Assembly (NCBI RefSeq): GCF_016906305.1
Contig: NZ_JADDOL010000021.1
Coordinates: 1 to 64,000, forward strand
DNA from: Alloalcanivorax marinus
GTDB taxonomy: Bacteria; Pseudomonadota; Gammaproteobacteria; Pseudomonadales; Alcanivoracaceae
Direction: 5' to 3'
DNA: 64,000 nt
Shown: piece after piece, positions 14,548 to 25,558 of the stretch
Layout: every line of letters begins with the position of its first letter
How positions within the stretch are numbered: the stretch's first letter is position 1
Position numbers and translations under genes: made by a program
The notes under the pieces: generated by a model
The model's database searches: none
Told to the model about the DNA's origin: nothing
Seen by the model: only the letters and a program-made list of their open reading frames with translations

Positions 14548-16734
14548 ATGGAAATCAAGGTCAACTTCCTCGACAACCTCCGCCTGGAGGCCAAATTCGA
14601 CGACTTCACCGTGGTCACCGACCAGCCGATTCGCTACAAGGGCGACGGGTCGGCGCCCAGTCCGTTCGATTATTTCCTGGCGTCGTCGGCGTTGTGCGCG
14701 GCCTATTTCGTGAAGGTGTACTGCAAGGCGCGGGACATTCCCACCGACAACATCCGCCTCTCGCAGAACAACATCGTCGACCCGGAGAATCGCTACAACC
14801 AGATCTTCCGCATCCAGGTGGAGTTGCCCGAGGGCCTGTCCGACAAGGACCGCCAGGGCATCCTGCGTTCCATCGACCGCTGCACGGTGAAGAAGGTGGT
14901 GCAGACCGGGCCGGAGTTCCGGATCGAGACCGTGGACAATCTGGACGAGGACGCCCAGGCCCTGCTGATGGCCGGCGTGGACGGCGAGGCGCGCACGTTC
15001 ATCGAGGGCAAGGACCGGCCGCTGGAGGAGACCATCGCCACCATGACCCGGGCGCTGGAAGCCCTGGGCATGAAGATCGAGATCGCCTCCTGGCGCAACA
15101 TCGTGCCGCACGTCTGGTCGCTGCACATCCGCGACGCGGCCTCGCCCATGTGCTTCACCAACGGCAAGGGCGCCACCAAGGAAAGCGCCCTGTGCTCCGC
15201 TCTGGGCGAGTTCATCGAGCGGCTGAACTGCAACTTCTTCTACAATGATCAGTTCTTCGGCGAAGAGATCGCCAACGCCGACTTCGTGCATTACCCCAAC
15301 GAACAATGGTTCCGGCCCGGCCCCGGGGACGCGCTGCCGGCGGAGATCCTGGACGACCACTGCCGGGCGATCTACGACCCGGACGGCGAGCTGCAAGGCT
15401 CGAACCTGATCGACACCAATTCCGGCCGGGTGGATCGCGGTATCTGCGCCCTGCCGTTCCAGCGCCGCTCCGACGGCGAGACCGTGTGGTTCCCCTCCAA
15501 CCTGATCGAGAACCTGTTTCTCAGCAACGGCATGAGCGCCGGCAACACCCTGGCCGAGGCCCAGGTGCAGTGCCTGTCCGAAATCTTCGAACGGGCGGTG
15601 AAAAAACAGATCATCGAAGAAGAGCTGGCGCTGCCGGACGTGCCGAAAGAAGTGCTGGCGAAATACCCGAAGCTGGTGGAAGGCGTGCAGGCCCTGGAGG
15701 CCCAGGGCTTCCCGGTGCTGGTCAAGGACGCCTCCCTGGGCGGGCAATTCCCGGTGGCCTGCGTGGCACTGATGAACCCGCGCACCGGGGGCGTGTTCGT
15801 GTCGTTCGGCGCCCACCCGAGCATGGCGGTGGCCCTGGAGCGCAGCCTCACCGAGCTGTTGCAGGGCCGCAGTTTCGAGGGGCTCAACGATTTCCCGGCG
15901 CCCACCTTCAACAGCCTGGCGGTGACCGAGCCGAACAATTTCGTGGAGCACTTTATCGACTCCAGCGGCCTGGTGTCCTGGCGCTTCTTCAGCGCCAAGG
16001 CGGACGTGGCGTTCCACGAGTGGGATTTCTCCGGCACTACTGAAGAAGAAGCGGAGCGCCTGTTCGGCATCCTCGAGGACCTGGGCAAGGAGGTCTACAC
16101 CGCCGCTTACCACGAGCTGGGCGCGCCGGCCTGCCGCATCCTGGTGCCGGGCTATTCCGAGGTCTACCCGGTGGAGGACCTGGTCTGGGACAACACCAAC
16201 AAGGCGCTGGACTACCGCGAGGACATCCTCAATCTGCACCGTCTCGACGACGGCCAGTTAACGGATTTGCTCGAACGTCTCGAAGAAAGCCAGATCGACG
16301 ACTACACCGACATCATCACCCTGATCGGCATCGAGTTCGACGAAAACACGGTCTGGGGCCAGCTCACCGTGCTGGAGCTGAAACTGCTGATCAATCTGGC
16401 CCTGGGCCAGCACGACGAGGCCCTGGAGCGCACCGAGGCGTTCCTGCAGTTCAACGACAACACGGTGGAACGCAACCTGTTCTACCGCGCGGTCAGCGCG
16501 GTGCTGGAAATCACCCTGGACGATGAACTGGACCTGAACGATTACCTCACCAACCTGCGTCGGATGTACGGCGACGACACCATGGCGGAGGTGGTCGGCG
16601 CGGTGGACGGCTCCGTCCGCTTCCCGGGCCTCACCCCCACCAACCTGCAGCTCGAGGGCCTGGACCGCCACCTGCGCCTGATCGAGAGCTACAAAAAACT
16701 CCACGCCGCCCGCGCCGCGGCGGTGGCGGGCTGA
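14548..16734 (+). CDS. ycaO: OsmC-YcaO fusion protein (728 aa)
   Basis: Residues 1 to about 135 form an OsmC-like domain (PSPFDYFLASSALCAAYFV, RCTVKKVVQTGPEF). The YcaO domain follows, with ATP-binding and core motifs in TKESALCSALGEFIERLNCNFFY, GNTLAEAQVQCLSEIFERAV, LGGQFPVACVALMNP and RSLTELLQGR. A helical C-terminal extension of about 170 residues ends the protein. YcaO proteins use ATP to activate amide bonds. The E. coli member, which lacks the OsmC part, has been linked to methylthiolation of ribosomal protein S12. No precursor peptide or cyclisation partner is nearby, so a housekeeping role is more likely than peptide natural-product synthesis. Confidence 0.88.
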   Translation: MEIKVNFLDNLRLEAKFDDFTVVTDQPIRYKGDGSAPSPFDYFLASSALCAAYFVKVYCKARDIPTDNIRLSQNNIVDPENRYNQIFRIQVELPEGLSDKDRQGILRSIDRCTVKKVVQTGPEFRIETVDNLDEDAQALLMAGVDGEARTFIEGKDRPLEETIATMTRALEALGMKIEIASWRNIVPHVWSLHIRDAASPMCFTNGKGATKESALCSALGEFIERLNCNFFYNDQFFGEEIANADFVHYPNEQWFRPGPGDALPAEILDDHCRAIYDPDGELQGSNLIDTNSGRVDRGICALPFQRRSDGETVWFPSNLIENLFLSNGMSAGNTLAEAQVQCLSEIFERAVKKQIIEEELALPDVPKEVLAKYPKLVEGVQALEAQGFPVLVKDASLGGQFPVACVALMNPRTGGVFVSFGAHPSMAVALERSLTELLQGRSFEGLNDFPAPTFNSLAVTEPNNFVEHFIDSSGLVSWRFFSAKADVAFHEWDFSGTTEEEAERLFGILEDLGKEVYTAAYHELGAPACRILVPGYSEVYPVEDLVWDNTNKALDYREDILNLHRLDDGQLTDLLERLEESQIDDYTDIITLIGIEFDENTVWGQLTVLELKLLINLALGQHDEALERTEAFLQFNDNTVERNLFYRAVSAVLEITLDDELDLNDYLTNLRRMYGDDTMAEVVGAVDGSVRFPGLTPTNLQLEGLDRHLRLIESYKKLHAARAAAVAG

Positions 16735-16768
16735 CCCGGCGAGCCATCGGCCGGGCAATCGCCCCGGC

Positions 16769-17173
16769 CTAGAGCTGTGCCTTGAACACCCCGCTGCCCC
16801 GGGCGCACAGCGTGTCGTCGGCGAACACCCGCGCCTCGGCGAAGCTGAGCGTGCGCCCGGTGCGGGTGACCGACGCCCGCACCTCCAGCCACTGACCCAC
16901 CCGGGCGGTGCCGAGAAAATCCATACTCAGGTTCACCGTCACCAGCCCCTTGATGCCGCCCAGCGCGCCGGCGCAGCTCAGCCCCATGGCGTTATCGCAG
17001 AGCGTGGAGATCAGGCCGCCGTGGACAAAGCCCCGGCTGTTGGCGTGGGCGTCACCGGCGCGCAGGCCCAGGCTGAGGCCCTGTTCATGGGGGCGTTGAT
17101 AGATCGGTTCCCACGGGGCGGTGAATCCGCTTTTGCGCGGGTGCGGCTGAAAGCCTTCGGGGACGGCGGACAT
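16769..17173 (-). CDS. PaaI-family hotdog thioesterase (134 aa)
   Basis: The hotdog fold is marked by NSRGFVHGGLISTLCDNAMGL, where the His-Gly-Gly helix and the acidic residue form the acyl-CoA hydrolase site. TVNLSMDFLGTARVGQWLEV and SFAEARVFADDTLCARGSGVF follow. Length is normal for the family. An operator-like TAGACCAGTCTA lies 23 bases upstream and is repeated before the neighbouring TetR gene, so this gene is probably its target. The natural acyl-CoA is unknown. Confidence 0.87.
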   Translation of the reverse strand: MSAVPEGFQPHPRKSGFTAPWEPIYQRPHEQGLSLGLRAGDAHANSRGFVHGGLISTLCDNAMGLSCAGALGGIKGLVTVNLSMDFLGTARVGQWLEVRASVTRTGRTLSFAEARVFADDTLCARGSGVFKAQL

Positions 17174-17195
17174 AACAAGCTCCCATAATTTGATG

Positions 17196-17207
17196 TAGAC
17201 CAGTCTA
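17196..17207 (-). promoter_or_regulatory. TetR operator copy 1 (TAGACCAGTCTA)
   Basis: The palindrome AGAC-CA-GTCT within TAGACCAGTCTATA lies just upstream of the thioesterase gene. A copy with one difference lies at 17847-17858 before the TetR gene. TAGACYRGTCTA is the box type bound by LmrA/YxaF-like TetR proteins. Confidence 0.65.
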
Positions 17208-17248
17208 TATAATTTTGCGGCCGGGTCCAGCCCCGTCGGCGGGCCGCC

Positions 17249-17824
17249 TCAGCGGTTCGTATCGATCAGGGCGGCGAGCTGATCACAGGCTTCCCGGATC
17301 GGCGCCGGGCTGCGCGCCACCCGGGCCTGGATCAGGGCGCCCTCCAGGGCGGAAACGGTCAGGGAAGCGAGGCGGAGCGCGGCCGCCGAGTGGGCGTCCT
17401 CCGGGGCGATGATCGCCGCCAGGGTCCCGCGCCAGTGGTCGTAGGCTTCCTCGGCGGCGGCGGTGATCGGCGCTGATTGCGGCGTCACCTCCAGCACCGT
17501 GGTGGCCAGCGGGCAGCCGTCCCGGTACTCCGAGTCCGCCAGCCAGCCGGCCAGCAGCACGCCGTAGGCACGCAGGGTCTCGCCGGGGCCGCCGTGGGCG
17601 AGGGCCAGCCGCTCCAGGGTGCCGGTGACCAGGGCGCCGGCGTGGCGGATGGCCGCCGCGCCCAGCTCTTCCTTGCCGCCGGGAAAATAGTGGTAGAAGG
17701 AGCCCTTGGGCGCCCCGGCCTCCTTGAGGATGTCGTTGACGCCGGTGGCCGCGTAGCCGCGCTGGCGGAACAGGCGGGCGGCGGTGTGGACCAGGTTGTC
17801 CCGGTGCTTGGGGCGGGCTGCCAT
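17249..17824 (-). CDS. TetR-family regulator, LmrA/YxaF-like (191 aa)
   Basis: ATG 17824 is chosen over 17836 because GGAG lies six bases before it. Residues 8-54 are the TetR helix-turn-helix (LVHTAARLFRQRGYAATGVNDIL, GAPKGSFYHYFPGGKEELGA). The C-terminal half includes DGCPLATTVLEVTP and AALRLASLTVSALEGALIQARV, the pattern of the LmrA/YxaF-like group. Putative operators lie in front of this gene and of the neighbouring thioesterase, so autoregulation and joint control are expected. The inducer is not evident. Confidence 0.87.
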   Translation of the reverse strand: MAARPKHRDNLVHTAARLFRQRGYAATGVNDILKEAGAPKGSFYHYFPGGKEELGAAAIRHAGALVTGTLERLALAHGGPGETLRAYGVLLAGWLADSEYRDGCPLATTVLEVTPQSAPITAAAEEAYDHWRGTLAAIIAPEDAHSAAALRLASLTVSALEGALIQARVARSPAPIREACDQLAALIDTNR

Positions 17825-17846
17825 GACGCACTCCATCGAAAAGCGG

Positions 17847-17858
17847 TAGACCAGTCTG
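17847..17858. promoter_or_regulatory. TetR operator copy 2 (TAGACCAGTCTG)
   Basis: This copy lies between the divergent TetR gene (start 17824) and the small membrane protein gene (start 17918), so one bound dimer could control both. It differs from the copy at 17196 by one base over twelve. Confidence 0.62.
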
Positions 17859-17917
17859 TATGGTGACACAATCCGGCGGCCCCGGAAGGCCCTTTCCCGT
17901 CCGTGAGTACCCCCTCC

Positions 17918-18202
17918 ATGAAACAGCACGACGATTTTCACCTTTGGAAAACCGACCTGTTGGGCGCGCTGCTGCTCTACGGCGGTTTCGCCTTTGCCCT
18001 GGTGCCGGCGTTTCTGCACCGCTCCTTTCCGTTGGGAATTGTGATCGGCACGGTGCTGGTGGGCAGCTTCTTCCTGCGCAACGTGAAGGACCACTTCGGC
18101 TTCTTTCAGTTGCCGAAGTACGCCGTGGTGATCAATTGCTATGTGGGTGGCCTGATCATCTCCGCGATCTGGTACGGCCTGTCACAGGGGATGCTGAACT
18201 AG
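17918..18202 (+). CDS. Small membrane protein (94 aa)
   Basis: ATG 17918 gives MKQHDDFHLWKTDLLGALLLYGGF; a GTG five codons earlier is possible. Three hydrophobic segments are visible, at about residues 14-31, 38-53 and 67-89. No family is recognised. It is divergent from the TetR gene, with the TetR operator in the shared promoter, and its 3' end overlaps the convergent FAD-protein gene by 21 bases. Confidence 0.72.
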   Translation: MKQHDDFHLWKTDLLGALLLYGGFAFALVPAFLHRSFPLGIVIGTVLVGSFFLRNVKDHFGFFQLPKYAVVINCYVGGLIISAIWYGLSQGMLN

Positions 18203-19783
18203 CGGCGCCTCGATCACCGAACGGCCCACGGCGCGGCCGATCTCCGCGCAGGCCTCGATGCCCTGCACGAACGGGCGGTGGTGCATCAGAAACGGCAGCG
18301 CCGCCAGCGCGATGCGGTGGCCGCCGATGGCGGGCACCCGCAGGCTGTAATCCTCCGCCAGGGGCGGCAGCGGGCCGCCGTGGTCGAGCAGCTGCCGCCG
18401 CAGGGTGGGCAACGGCAGGTCGGTCAGGTCCTTCGGTTTCTGGCCACGGGCGTTGATCACCACGGCGAAGCGGTATTCACCCTGGTCGGTGCACAGCCGG
18501 GTGCTTTCCTCGCCCACGTCCATCCGATAGTCCCGGCCCAGGGCCCGCAGGTCGAGCACGCCGGCGGCGCGCAGGGCCAGCAGGCGGCGGATCGATTCCG
18601 GCGGCACCGCCGCGTAGTTGTCCACGAAGACCTTGCGCAGGCCGGCGTCGAATCGCTGGCGGTCCGCTTCCGTAAGATGCGGCGCGATCGGCTCCATCAC
18701 CTCATGCAGCCGCAACAGCGCATAGCGCCAGGGCACCGTGTGCCGGGCCCGCTTGTTGCGTTCCACTTCCTCCAGATTGTGGCGCGCCCAGTGGAACGGA
18801 TTGCGCTGTGCCCGCTCCTCGAAATACGCGCCCGCGAAGGTGTCCGCGTTCTGTTCCTCCAGCCCCAGGCGCGCGCTCCAGGCCGGGTCCTGCCGCTGCA
18901 GTTCCTGGACCATCAGGTCGAAAGCCCGGTCCAGCAGCCCCTCGGCGCCGGCTTCGATTTCCTGGTCCAGGCGGGCCTCGGTGGCCACCTGCAGGGGCTC
19001 ATGGGGGATCGGGCAGTAGAAGTCCGCTTCCGGCAGCAGGCCGGTCCGCGACATCAGGGTGATGCGCAGGCCTTCGCTGCCGGCGTTCACCCGGAAGCGC
19101 AGGCTGTGCTCCGGGTGGTCCGGCTGTTCCTCGAAATGACCGTGCTGCACCGCCACCGCCAGGGCGGCGTCGATGCCGCTGAGCGAGGTGCCCAGCACGC
19201 CCACCTCGGCGGCGGGCAGGTCGGCGTCGATCAGGCCGGTCCAGGGGCTGGGAAAGTAGGCGCGGTTGCCGGACGCCGGCGACGGCCACACATGGCCGGT
19301 GGCGATCACCGCGCGATCAAACGCCAGCGGCGCCCGGTGGCGATCGGTCCAAAGACGCAGGCCATCGGCCTCGGCGGCCAGATCCAGCACCCGGCATCGT
19401 TCCTCCACGGTGATCCGGTGGCCACGGTGCCGGCCGGCGCGCACCAGCGCCAGGCACTGGTCGCGAAAGTAATGGCCGAGCAGCACCCGGGGCAGAAACT
19501 GCCGCTCATGGAGACCGGTCTTGTCCACGCCATAGTCGGCGAGAAAGCCGGAGGATTGTGCGCGCAGCCACTCGAGATAGCTCCGCGTCAGTGGCGGGAT
19601 CTCGATGCTGGCGATATTGGCGAGCATGGCCCGGTGGTTGGCGTGCTCGTCGTAGGGCATGCCCACGCCGGCCTGGTCGCCTTGTTCGAACAGGGTGATG
19701 CAAAGCGGGGCGTCGCCGTGGATCAGCGTTGCCAGGGTATACAGGCCGGTCGGTCCCGCGCCAATCAGGGCGATGCGCCGCAT
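18182..19783 (-). CDS. FAD/NAD(P)-binding protein, NAD_binding_9 type (533 aa)
   Basis: The chosen ATG puts the Rossmann motif IALIGAGPTGLYTL right at the N-terminus, as in homologues; ATGs 12 and 24 codons upstream are alternatives. The glycine-rich FAD site is followed by FEQGDQAGVGMPYDEHANHRAMLANIAS, the hallmark of the NAD_binding_9 (HpnW-like/lysine-ornithine oxygenase-like) family. A second dinucleotide motif, VGVLGTSLSGIDAALAVA, is near residue 175. Substrate is unknown. It stands alone on its strand and converges with the small membrane protein gene. Confidence 0.8.
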   Translation of the reverse strand: MRRIALIGAGPTGLYTLATLIHGDAPLCITLFEQGDQAGVGMPYDEHANHRAMLANIASIEIPPLTRSYLEWLRAQSSGFLADYGVDKTGLHERQFLPRVLLGHYFRDQCLALVRAGRHRGHRITVEERCRVLDLAAEADGLRLWTDRHRAPLAFDRAVIATGHVWPSPASGNRAYFPSPWTGLIDADLPAAEVGVLGTSLSGIDAALAVAVQHGHFEEQPDHPEHSLRFRVNAGSEGLRITLMSRTGLLPEADFYCPIPHEPLQVATEARLDQEIEAGAEGLLDRAFDLMVQELQRQDPAWSARLGLEEQNADTFAGAYFEERAQRNPFHWARHNLEEVERNKRARHTVPWRYALLRLHEVMEPIAPHLTEADRQRFDAGLRKVFVDNYAAVPPESIRRLLALRAAGVLDLRALGRDYRMDVGEESTRLCTDQGEYRFAVVINARGQKPKDLTDLPLPTLRRQLLDHGGPLPPLAEDYSLRVPAIGGHRIALAALPFLMHHRPFVQGIEACAEIGRAVGRSVIEAPLVQHPL

Positions 19784-19915
19784 GAGTTCCGTCTCGCTGA
19801 CCATCGGGTGAATGAGCATGGGTGCGCCGCCTGGCGCTGTCCAGACGGTTACCAAGGATTTTACCTTCCCGGGCCAAGCGGCGGGTCCGCATTTACGTCA
19901 AGCAACAGCCGCTGA

Positions 19916-22195
<2,280 letters not shown>

Positions 22196-22219
22196 TCCAT
22201 CCCCGGCGGGACCCCGGGA

Positions 22220-22540
22220 GTGACATCACCCCCGGCGGCCCGCCGAGCCTTGCGGAAACTGGGCGAGGATATCCGCGAAGCGCGCCTGCGCCGTAACCTG
22301 TCCATGGAAATCGTGGCCGAGCGCGCCGCGACTTTCCGCGCCACTCTGACCCGTTTGGAGAAGGGGGATACGGCGGTGAGCGTCGCGATTCTGGCCGGTG
22401 TGCTGCAGGCCCTGGGCATGCTGCCCCGGCTGGCGGACCTGGCCGACAGCGCCGGGGACCCCCAAGGGCTTGAGATCAGCCGGGAATCGCTGCGCCAGCG
22501 GGCCTCATCGCCGCGCCCGAGGGTGGGCCGGGATGAGTAA
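22220..22540 (+). CDS. HipB-like XRE antitoxin/repressor (106 aa)
   Basis: The frame starts at GTG 22220 with a weak ribosome binding site. The helix-turn-helix is LGEDIREARLRRNLSMEIVAERAATFRATLTRLEKGDTAVSVAILAGVLQALGM, the XRE fold of HipB-like proteins. It overlaps the hipA start by eight bases, the usual hipBA order. HipB normally neutralises HipA and represses the operon. Since hipA here is broken, this gene may persist only as a DNA-binding remnant. Confidence 0.83.
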   Translation: MTSPPAARRALRKLGEDIREARLRRNLSMEIVAERAATFRATLTRLEKGDTAVSVAILAGVLQALGMLPRLADLADSAGDPQGLEISRESLRQRASSPRPRVGRDE

Positions 22541-23616
22541 CGTCGAGGTGTTTCTGGATTGGCGGCGCCGGAATCGTCGAGTGGGGTTGCTGCGCCGCCA
22601 TGCCAGCCGGGGCCGGGAAACGGTGACCTTCGAGTACGCGCCGGAATGGTTGGCGGCGGACGACCGCTTTTCCATGGACCCGGCGCTGCAGGTGGGGCCG
22701 GGCCTGTTCCGCCCGCCGGCGGGCGCGGAAATGTTCGGCACCCTGGGCGATTCCGCGCCGGACACTTGGGGCCGCATGCTGATGCGCCGCCGGGAACGGC
22801 GCGCGGCGGAACGGGAAGGCCGGGCGGTGCGCCCCCTTCACGAGACCGACTTTTTGCTCGGTGTCTCGGATCTGACCCGGCTCTTCGCTGGGGGGCGCCC
22901 GCCCCAAGGCGTCCGTGGTCGATCAGCACGGCCGGCTGGCGATCGCCAAATTCCCTAAGGAAACCGACGAATATTCCCTGGAACGCTGGGAAGCCATCGC
23001 CCTGGACCTCGCGGCTCGGGCGGGGATCCGCGCGGCCGACCACGAATTGTATGAAGTGGCCGGGCGGCCTGTGTTGTTGTCCCGCCGATTCGACCGCGAC
23101 GGCGATGAGCGGATTCCTTTCCTGTCGGCCATGTCGATGACCGAGCACCGGGATGGCGAACGGGGCAGCTATCTGGAGATCGTCGATGCTCTTGCCGAGC
23201 AAGGGGCGAGCGCCCGCGAGGATCGCCAGGAACTGTTCCGGCGAGTGGCGTTTTCCATCCTGGTTTCCAATGTGGACGATCATCTGCGCAATCACGGATT
23301 CTTGTGGCAAGGCAGGGCCGGCTGGTCCCTGTCGCCGGCCTATGACCTCAACCCCACGCCCCAGGATATGAAAGCCCGCGTATTGGCCACCAACATCGAT
23401 CTGGATGACGGCACCTGCTCCATCGAACTGCTGCGCTCCGTGGCGGACGAATTTTCCCTCAAACCGGCGGAAGCGGATGCGTGCATTCGGGAAGTGGCCA
23501 AAGCCTGTAAGGGGTGGCGTGATGCGGCGAGAAAGCGCGGCGCTCCCGCTGCTGAAATCAAGCGCATGGAAAGCGCCTTCGAACATGAGGACCTGGCCAC
23601 TGCCAGCCGTTTGTAG
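22533..23616 (+). pseudogene. hipA: hipA toxin kinase gene with internal deletion and frameshift
   Basis: The N-terminal part (MSNVEVFLDWRRRNRRVG to DFLLGVSDLTRL) is intact up to about 22885. The next bases encode SLGGARPKASVVDQHGRLAI in another register, i.e. the ATP-binding loop of HipA. The 60 or so residues that normally separate these two motifs are missing. The rest, including ATP-site and catalytic motifs NVDDHLRNHGF and LSPAYDLNPTP, continues intact to the stop at 23616. The deletion joins the halves out of frame, so a full HipA serine/threonine kinase cannot be made. A separate start at 22915 could yield only the C-terminal piece without the ATP loop. Confidence 0.85.
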
Positions 23617-23624
23617 AAGCGGTG

Positions 23625-24044
23625 TTACGAGATCCAGGGGTTGATCAGGGGCACGCCGAGGGGCTCGAAGTCCTTGGTGTTGCGGGTGGCCAGGGTGGCG
23701 CCGTGGGTCTCGCAGATGGCGGCGATCTGGCCGTCGGCCATGCTCACCGGGGTGCCGTTGCGTTCCGCTTCGGCCATCTTCTGCGCGTAGTGGCTGGCGG
23801 CCAGGGCATCGAAGGTGAGCAGGCGCCCGCTGAATTCCTGGTCGAACAGTTCGGCGGCGAGCATCGCCAGAGTGCGCTGCCGACGGCCGGCGGGTAGCCG
23901 CTCGATGCCGTACAGGATCTCCGCCACGGTGATGCTGGTGGTGCCCACGTCCCGGGCCGATTGCCGGTCCAGCCAGTGCACCACCACCGGGTTCGGCGCC
24001 GGCCGCATCAGCTCCGACAAAACATTGGTGTCGAGGACGATCAC
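23625..24044 (-). CDS. PIN-domain toxin, VapC/FitB type (139 aa)
   Basis: The PIN ribonuclease fold shows its acidic metal-binding residues: Asp5 in IVLDTNVLSEL, Glu42 in ITVAEILYGI, Asp104 in VSMADGQIAAIC and Asp125 in TRNTKDFEPLG. Length is typical. Toxins of this type cut tRNA or other RNA when the antitoxin is lost. It overlaps the upstream antitoxin gene by four bases (ATGA) and lies convergent to the broken hipA. Confidence 0.92.
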   Translation of the reverse strand: MIVLDTNVLSELMRPAPNPVVVHWLDRQSARDVGTTSITVAEILYGIERLPAGRRQRTLAMLAAELFDQEFSGRLLTFDALAASHYAQKMAEAERNGTPVSMADGQIAAICETHGATLATRNTKDFEPLGVPLINPWIS

Positions 24045-24286
24045 GGTTCCAGGTCCGCGGGTCGCGGCGGGTCGCGGCGCTCGGGCAGCTCCAGCTCCTG
24101 GCCGTCATAGGCGGCGAAGCGGTCACGGATGCGGCTGCCCAGGCCCTGTTCCGGCGCCGGCTCGCTGAGGGCCCGGCGCAGGATCCGGCGCACTTCCTCT
24201 TCCATGGAATGGCCGTGCCGGGCGGCTTCCAGCCGCAGGCGCTGTTTCAGGTCGTCATCGAGATTGCGGACGGTCAGGGTGCTCAT
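24041..24286 (-). CDS. FitA/VapB-type antitoxin (81 aa)
   Basis: MSTLTVRNLDDDLKQRLRLEAARHGHSMEEEVRRILRRAL is a FitA-like ribbon-helix-helix DNA-binding domain. The C-terminal part (IRDRFAAYDGQELELPERRD) would wrap the PIN toxin. The ATG at 24286 is preferred because the conserved region starts there; an ATG five codons upstream exists. A perfect palindrome lies 17 bases upstream, the expected autorepression site. Confidence 0.9.
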   Translation of the reverse strand: MSTLTVRNLDDDLKQRLRLEAARHGHSMEEEVRRILRRALSEPAPEQGLGSRIRDRFAAYDGQELELPERRDPPRPADLEP

Positions 24287-24302
24287 CGGCGTTCTCCTCA
24301 AT

Positions 24303-24334
24303 GGGTGACAGCAATGCTAGCACTGCTGTCACCC
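24303..24334 (-). promoter_or_regulatory. Palindromic operator of the FitAB/VapBC-type operon
   Basis: GGGTGACAGCA (24303-24313) and TGCTGTCACCC (24324-24334) are perfect inverted arms of eleven bases around a ten-base spacer. The position just before the antitoxin start fits binding by the ribbon-helix-helix antitoxin. Confidence 0.72.
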
Positions 24335-24360
24335 GGAGGAAAGCCACCGCCCGCCGACCC

Positions 24361-25548
24361 TCAGGCCCGCGCCGGTTCCGGCGGCGTGGTGCCGCCGGGC
24401 AGCGACAGCCGCAGGTTGTTCAGCCAGGTGGTGCCGAACTGCCGCCACAGCGGCGCGGAGTTGTAGGGCAGGCCGTAGCGGTCCGCCAGGGCTTTCACCC
24501 GCGGTGCCACCTCCGGGTAGCGGTTGCTGCACAGGTCCGGGAACAGGTGGTGCTCGATCTGGTGGCTCAGGTTGCCGGACATCACATGGAACAGCGGGCC
24601 GCCGGTGATGTTGGCGGAGCCCAGCAGCTGGCGCAGGTACCACTGGCCACGGGATTCCCCTTCGGTCTGCTCCTGGGTGAAGTGATAAACGCCGGCGGGG
24701 AAGTGCCCGCAGAAGATGATCACGAACGCCCAGATATTGCGCATGATGTTGGCCACGAAGTTGGCGCCGGCCACCAGCAGGAACACGATGAGCGGCGATT
24801 CCGGCACCACCAGGGAAATCGGCAGCGCCACCAGGGCGGCCAGGCCCGGCCACATGATGTAGTCCTTGCGCACCTGGCCCCACACCTTGCGGCCGATGTG
24901 TTTCATTAGCGGCAGGATTTCCTTGGGCTTCTTCTTGCGCTCGGCCACGTCGATCAGCGCCTGCTCGTGCAGCGCCACGCCTTCCTCGAACAGCAGCATC
25001 AGCAGCACGAAGTACACCGGCTGCAGCAGGTAGGCCGGCTTCCAGGGCTGGTGCGGAGTCACGCGCATGATGCCGTAGCCCACGTCCAGGTCCTTTTCCA
25101 GCACATTGGTCCAGGTGTGGTGCACCACATTGTGGGAGTGCATCCAGCGGTCCGAGGGACTCATGGTGTCCCACTCCCAGGTGTTGGACTGGATCTCCGG
25201 GTCCTTCATCCAGTCCCACTGGGCGTGCAGCACGTTATGGGCGATTTCCATGTTTTCCAGGATCTTGGCCAGCCCCAGCAGGATCACGCCCAGGGCCATG
25301 ACGATCAGCGTGGACGGCCAGCCCGCCAGGGCGTGGCCCCAGGCCGGCAGCAGGAACAGGCTGGCGTAGATCACCAGCCGGCCCAGCAGCGCCATGCTGC
25401 GTTGGGTGCGGATCAGGCGCAGGATATAGAGCCGGTCCTTCTCGCCCCGGGATTCCAGGGTCTCGTAATAGATGGCGTCCATCTCGCGACCGAACTCGTC
25501 GATCTGTTCGTCGGTGAGGTCCACCGGCAAGGGTCGTTTCGTGCTCAT
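24361..25548 (-). CDS. Membrane fatty acid desaturase (395 aa)
   Basis: The three histidine boxes of the non-heme di-iron desaturases are present: HNVLH (about 104-108), HSHNVVHH (about 137-144) and HQIEHH (about 325-330). Hydrophobic pairs lie at about residues 55-75, 78-98, 175-190 and 230-275. The QxEHH-type third box places it near acyl-CoA or acyl-lipid desaturases such as DesA3-like enzymes. It needs an electron donor, and the ferredoxin-reductase-like gene directly upstream on the same strand (11-base gap) is the obvious one. Role: introducing double bonds into membrane acyl chains. Confidence 0.92.
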   Translation of the reverse strand: MSTKRPLPVDLTDEQIDEFGREMDAIYYETLESRGEKDRLYILRLIRTQRSMALLGRLVIYASLFLLPAWGHALAGWPSTLIVMALGVILLGLAKILENMEIAHNVLHAQWDWMKDPEIQSNTWEWDTMSPSDRWMHSHNVVHHTWTNVLEKDLDVGYGIMRVTPHQPWKPAYLLQPVYFVLLMLLFEEGVALHEQALIDVAERKKKPKEILPLMKHIGRKVWGQVRKDYIMWPGLAALVALPISLVVPESPLIVFLLVAGANFVANIMRNIWAFVIIFCGHFPAGVYHFTQEQTEGESRGQWYLRQLLGSANITGGPLFHVMSGNLSHQIEHHLFPDLCSNRYPEVAPRVKALADRYGLPYNSAPLWRQFGTTWLNNLRLSLPGGTTPPEPARA

Positions 25549-25558
25549 GACGTTCTCC

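Noticed and set aside
14548-16734. YcaO as part of a peptide natural-product (azoline) cluster
   Set aside because: No small precursor gene, dehydrogenase or partner cyclodehydratase lies nearby, and the OsmC fusion marks a different branch.
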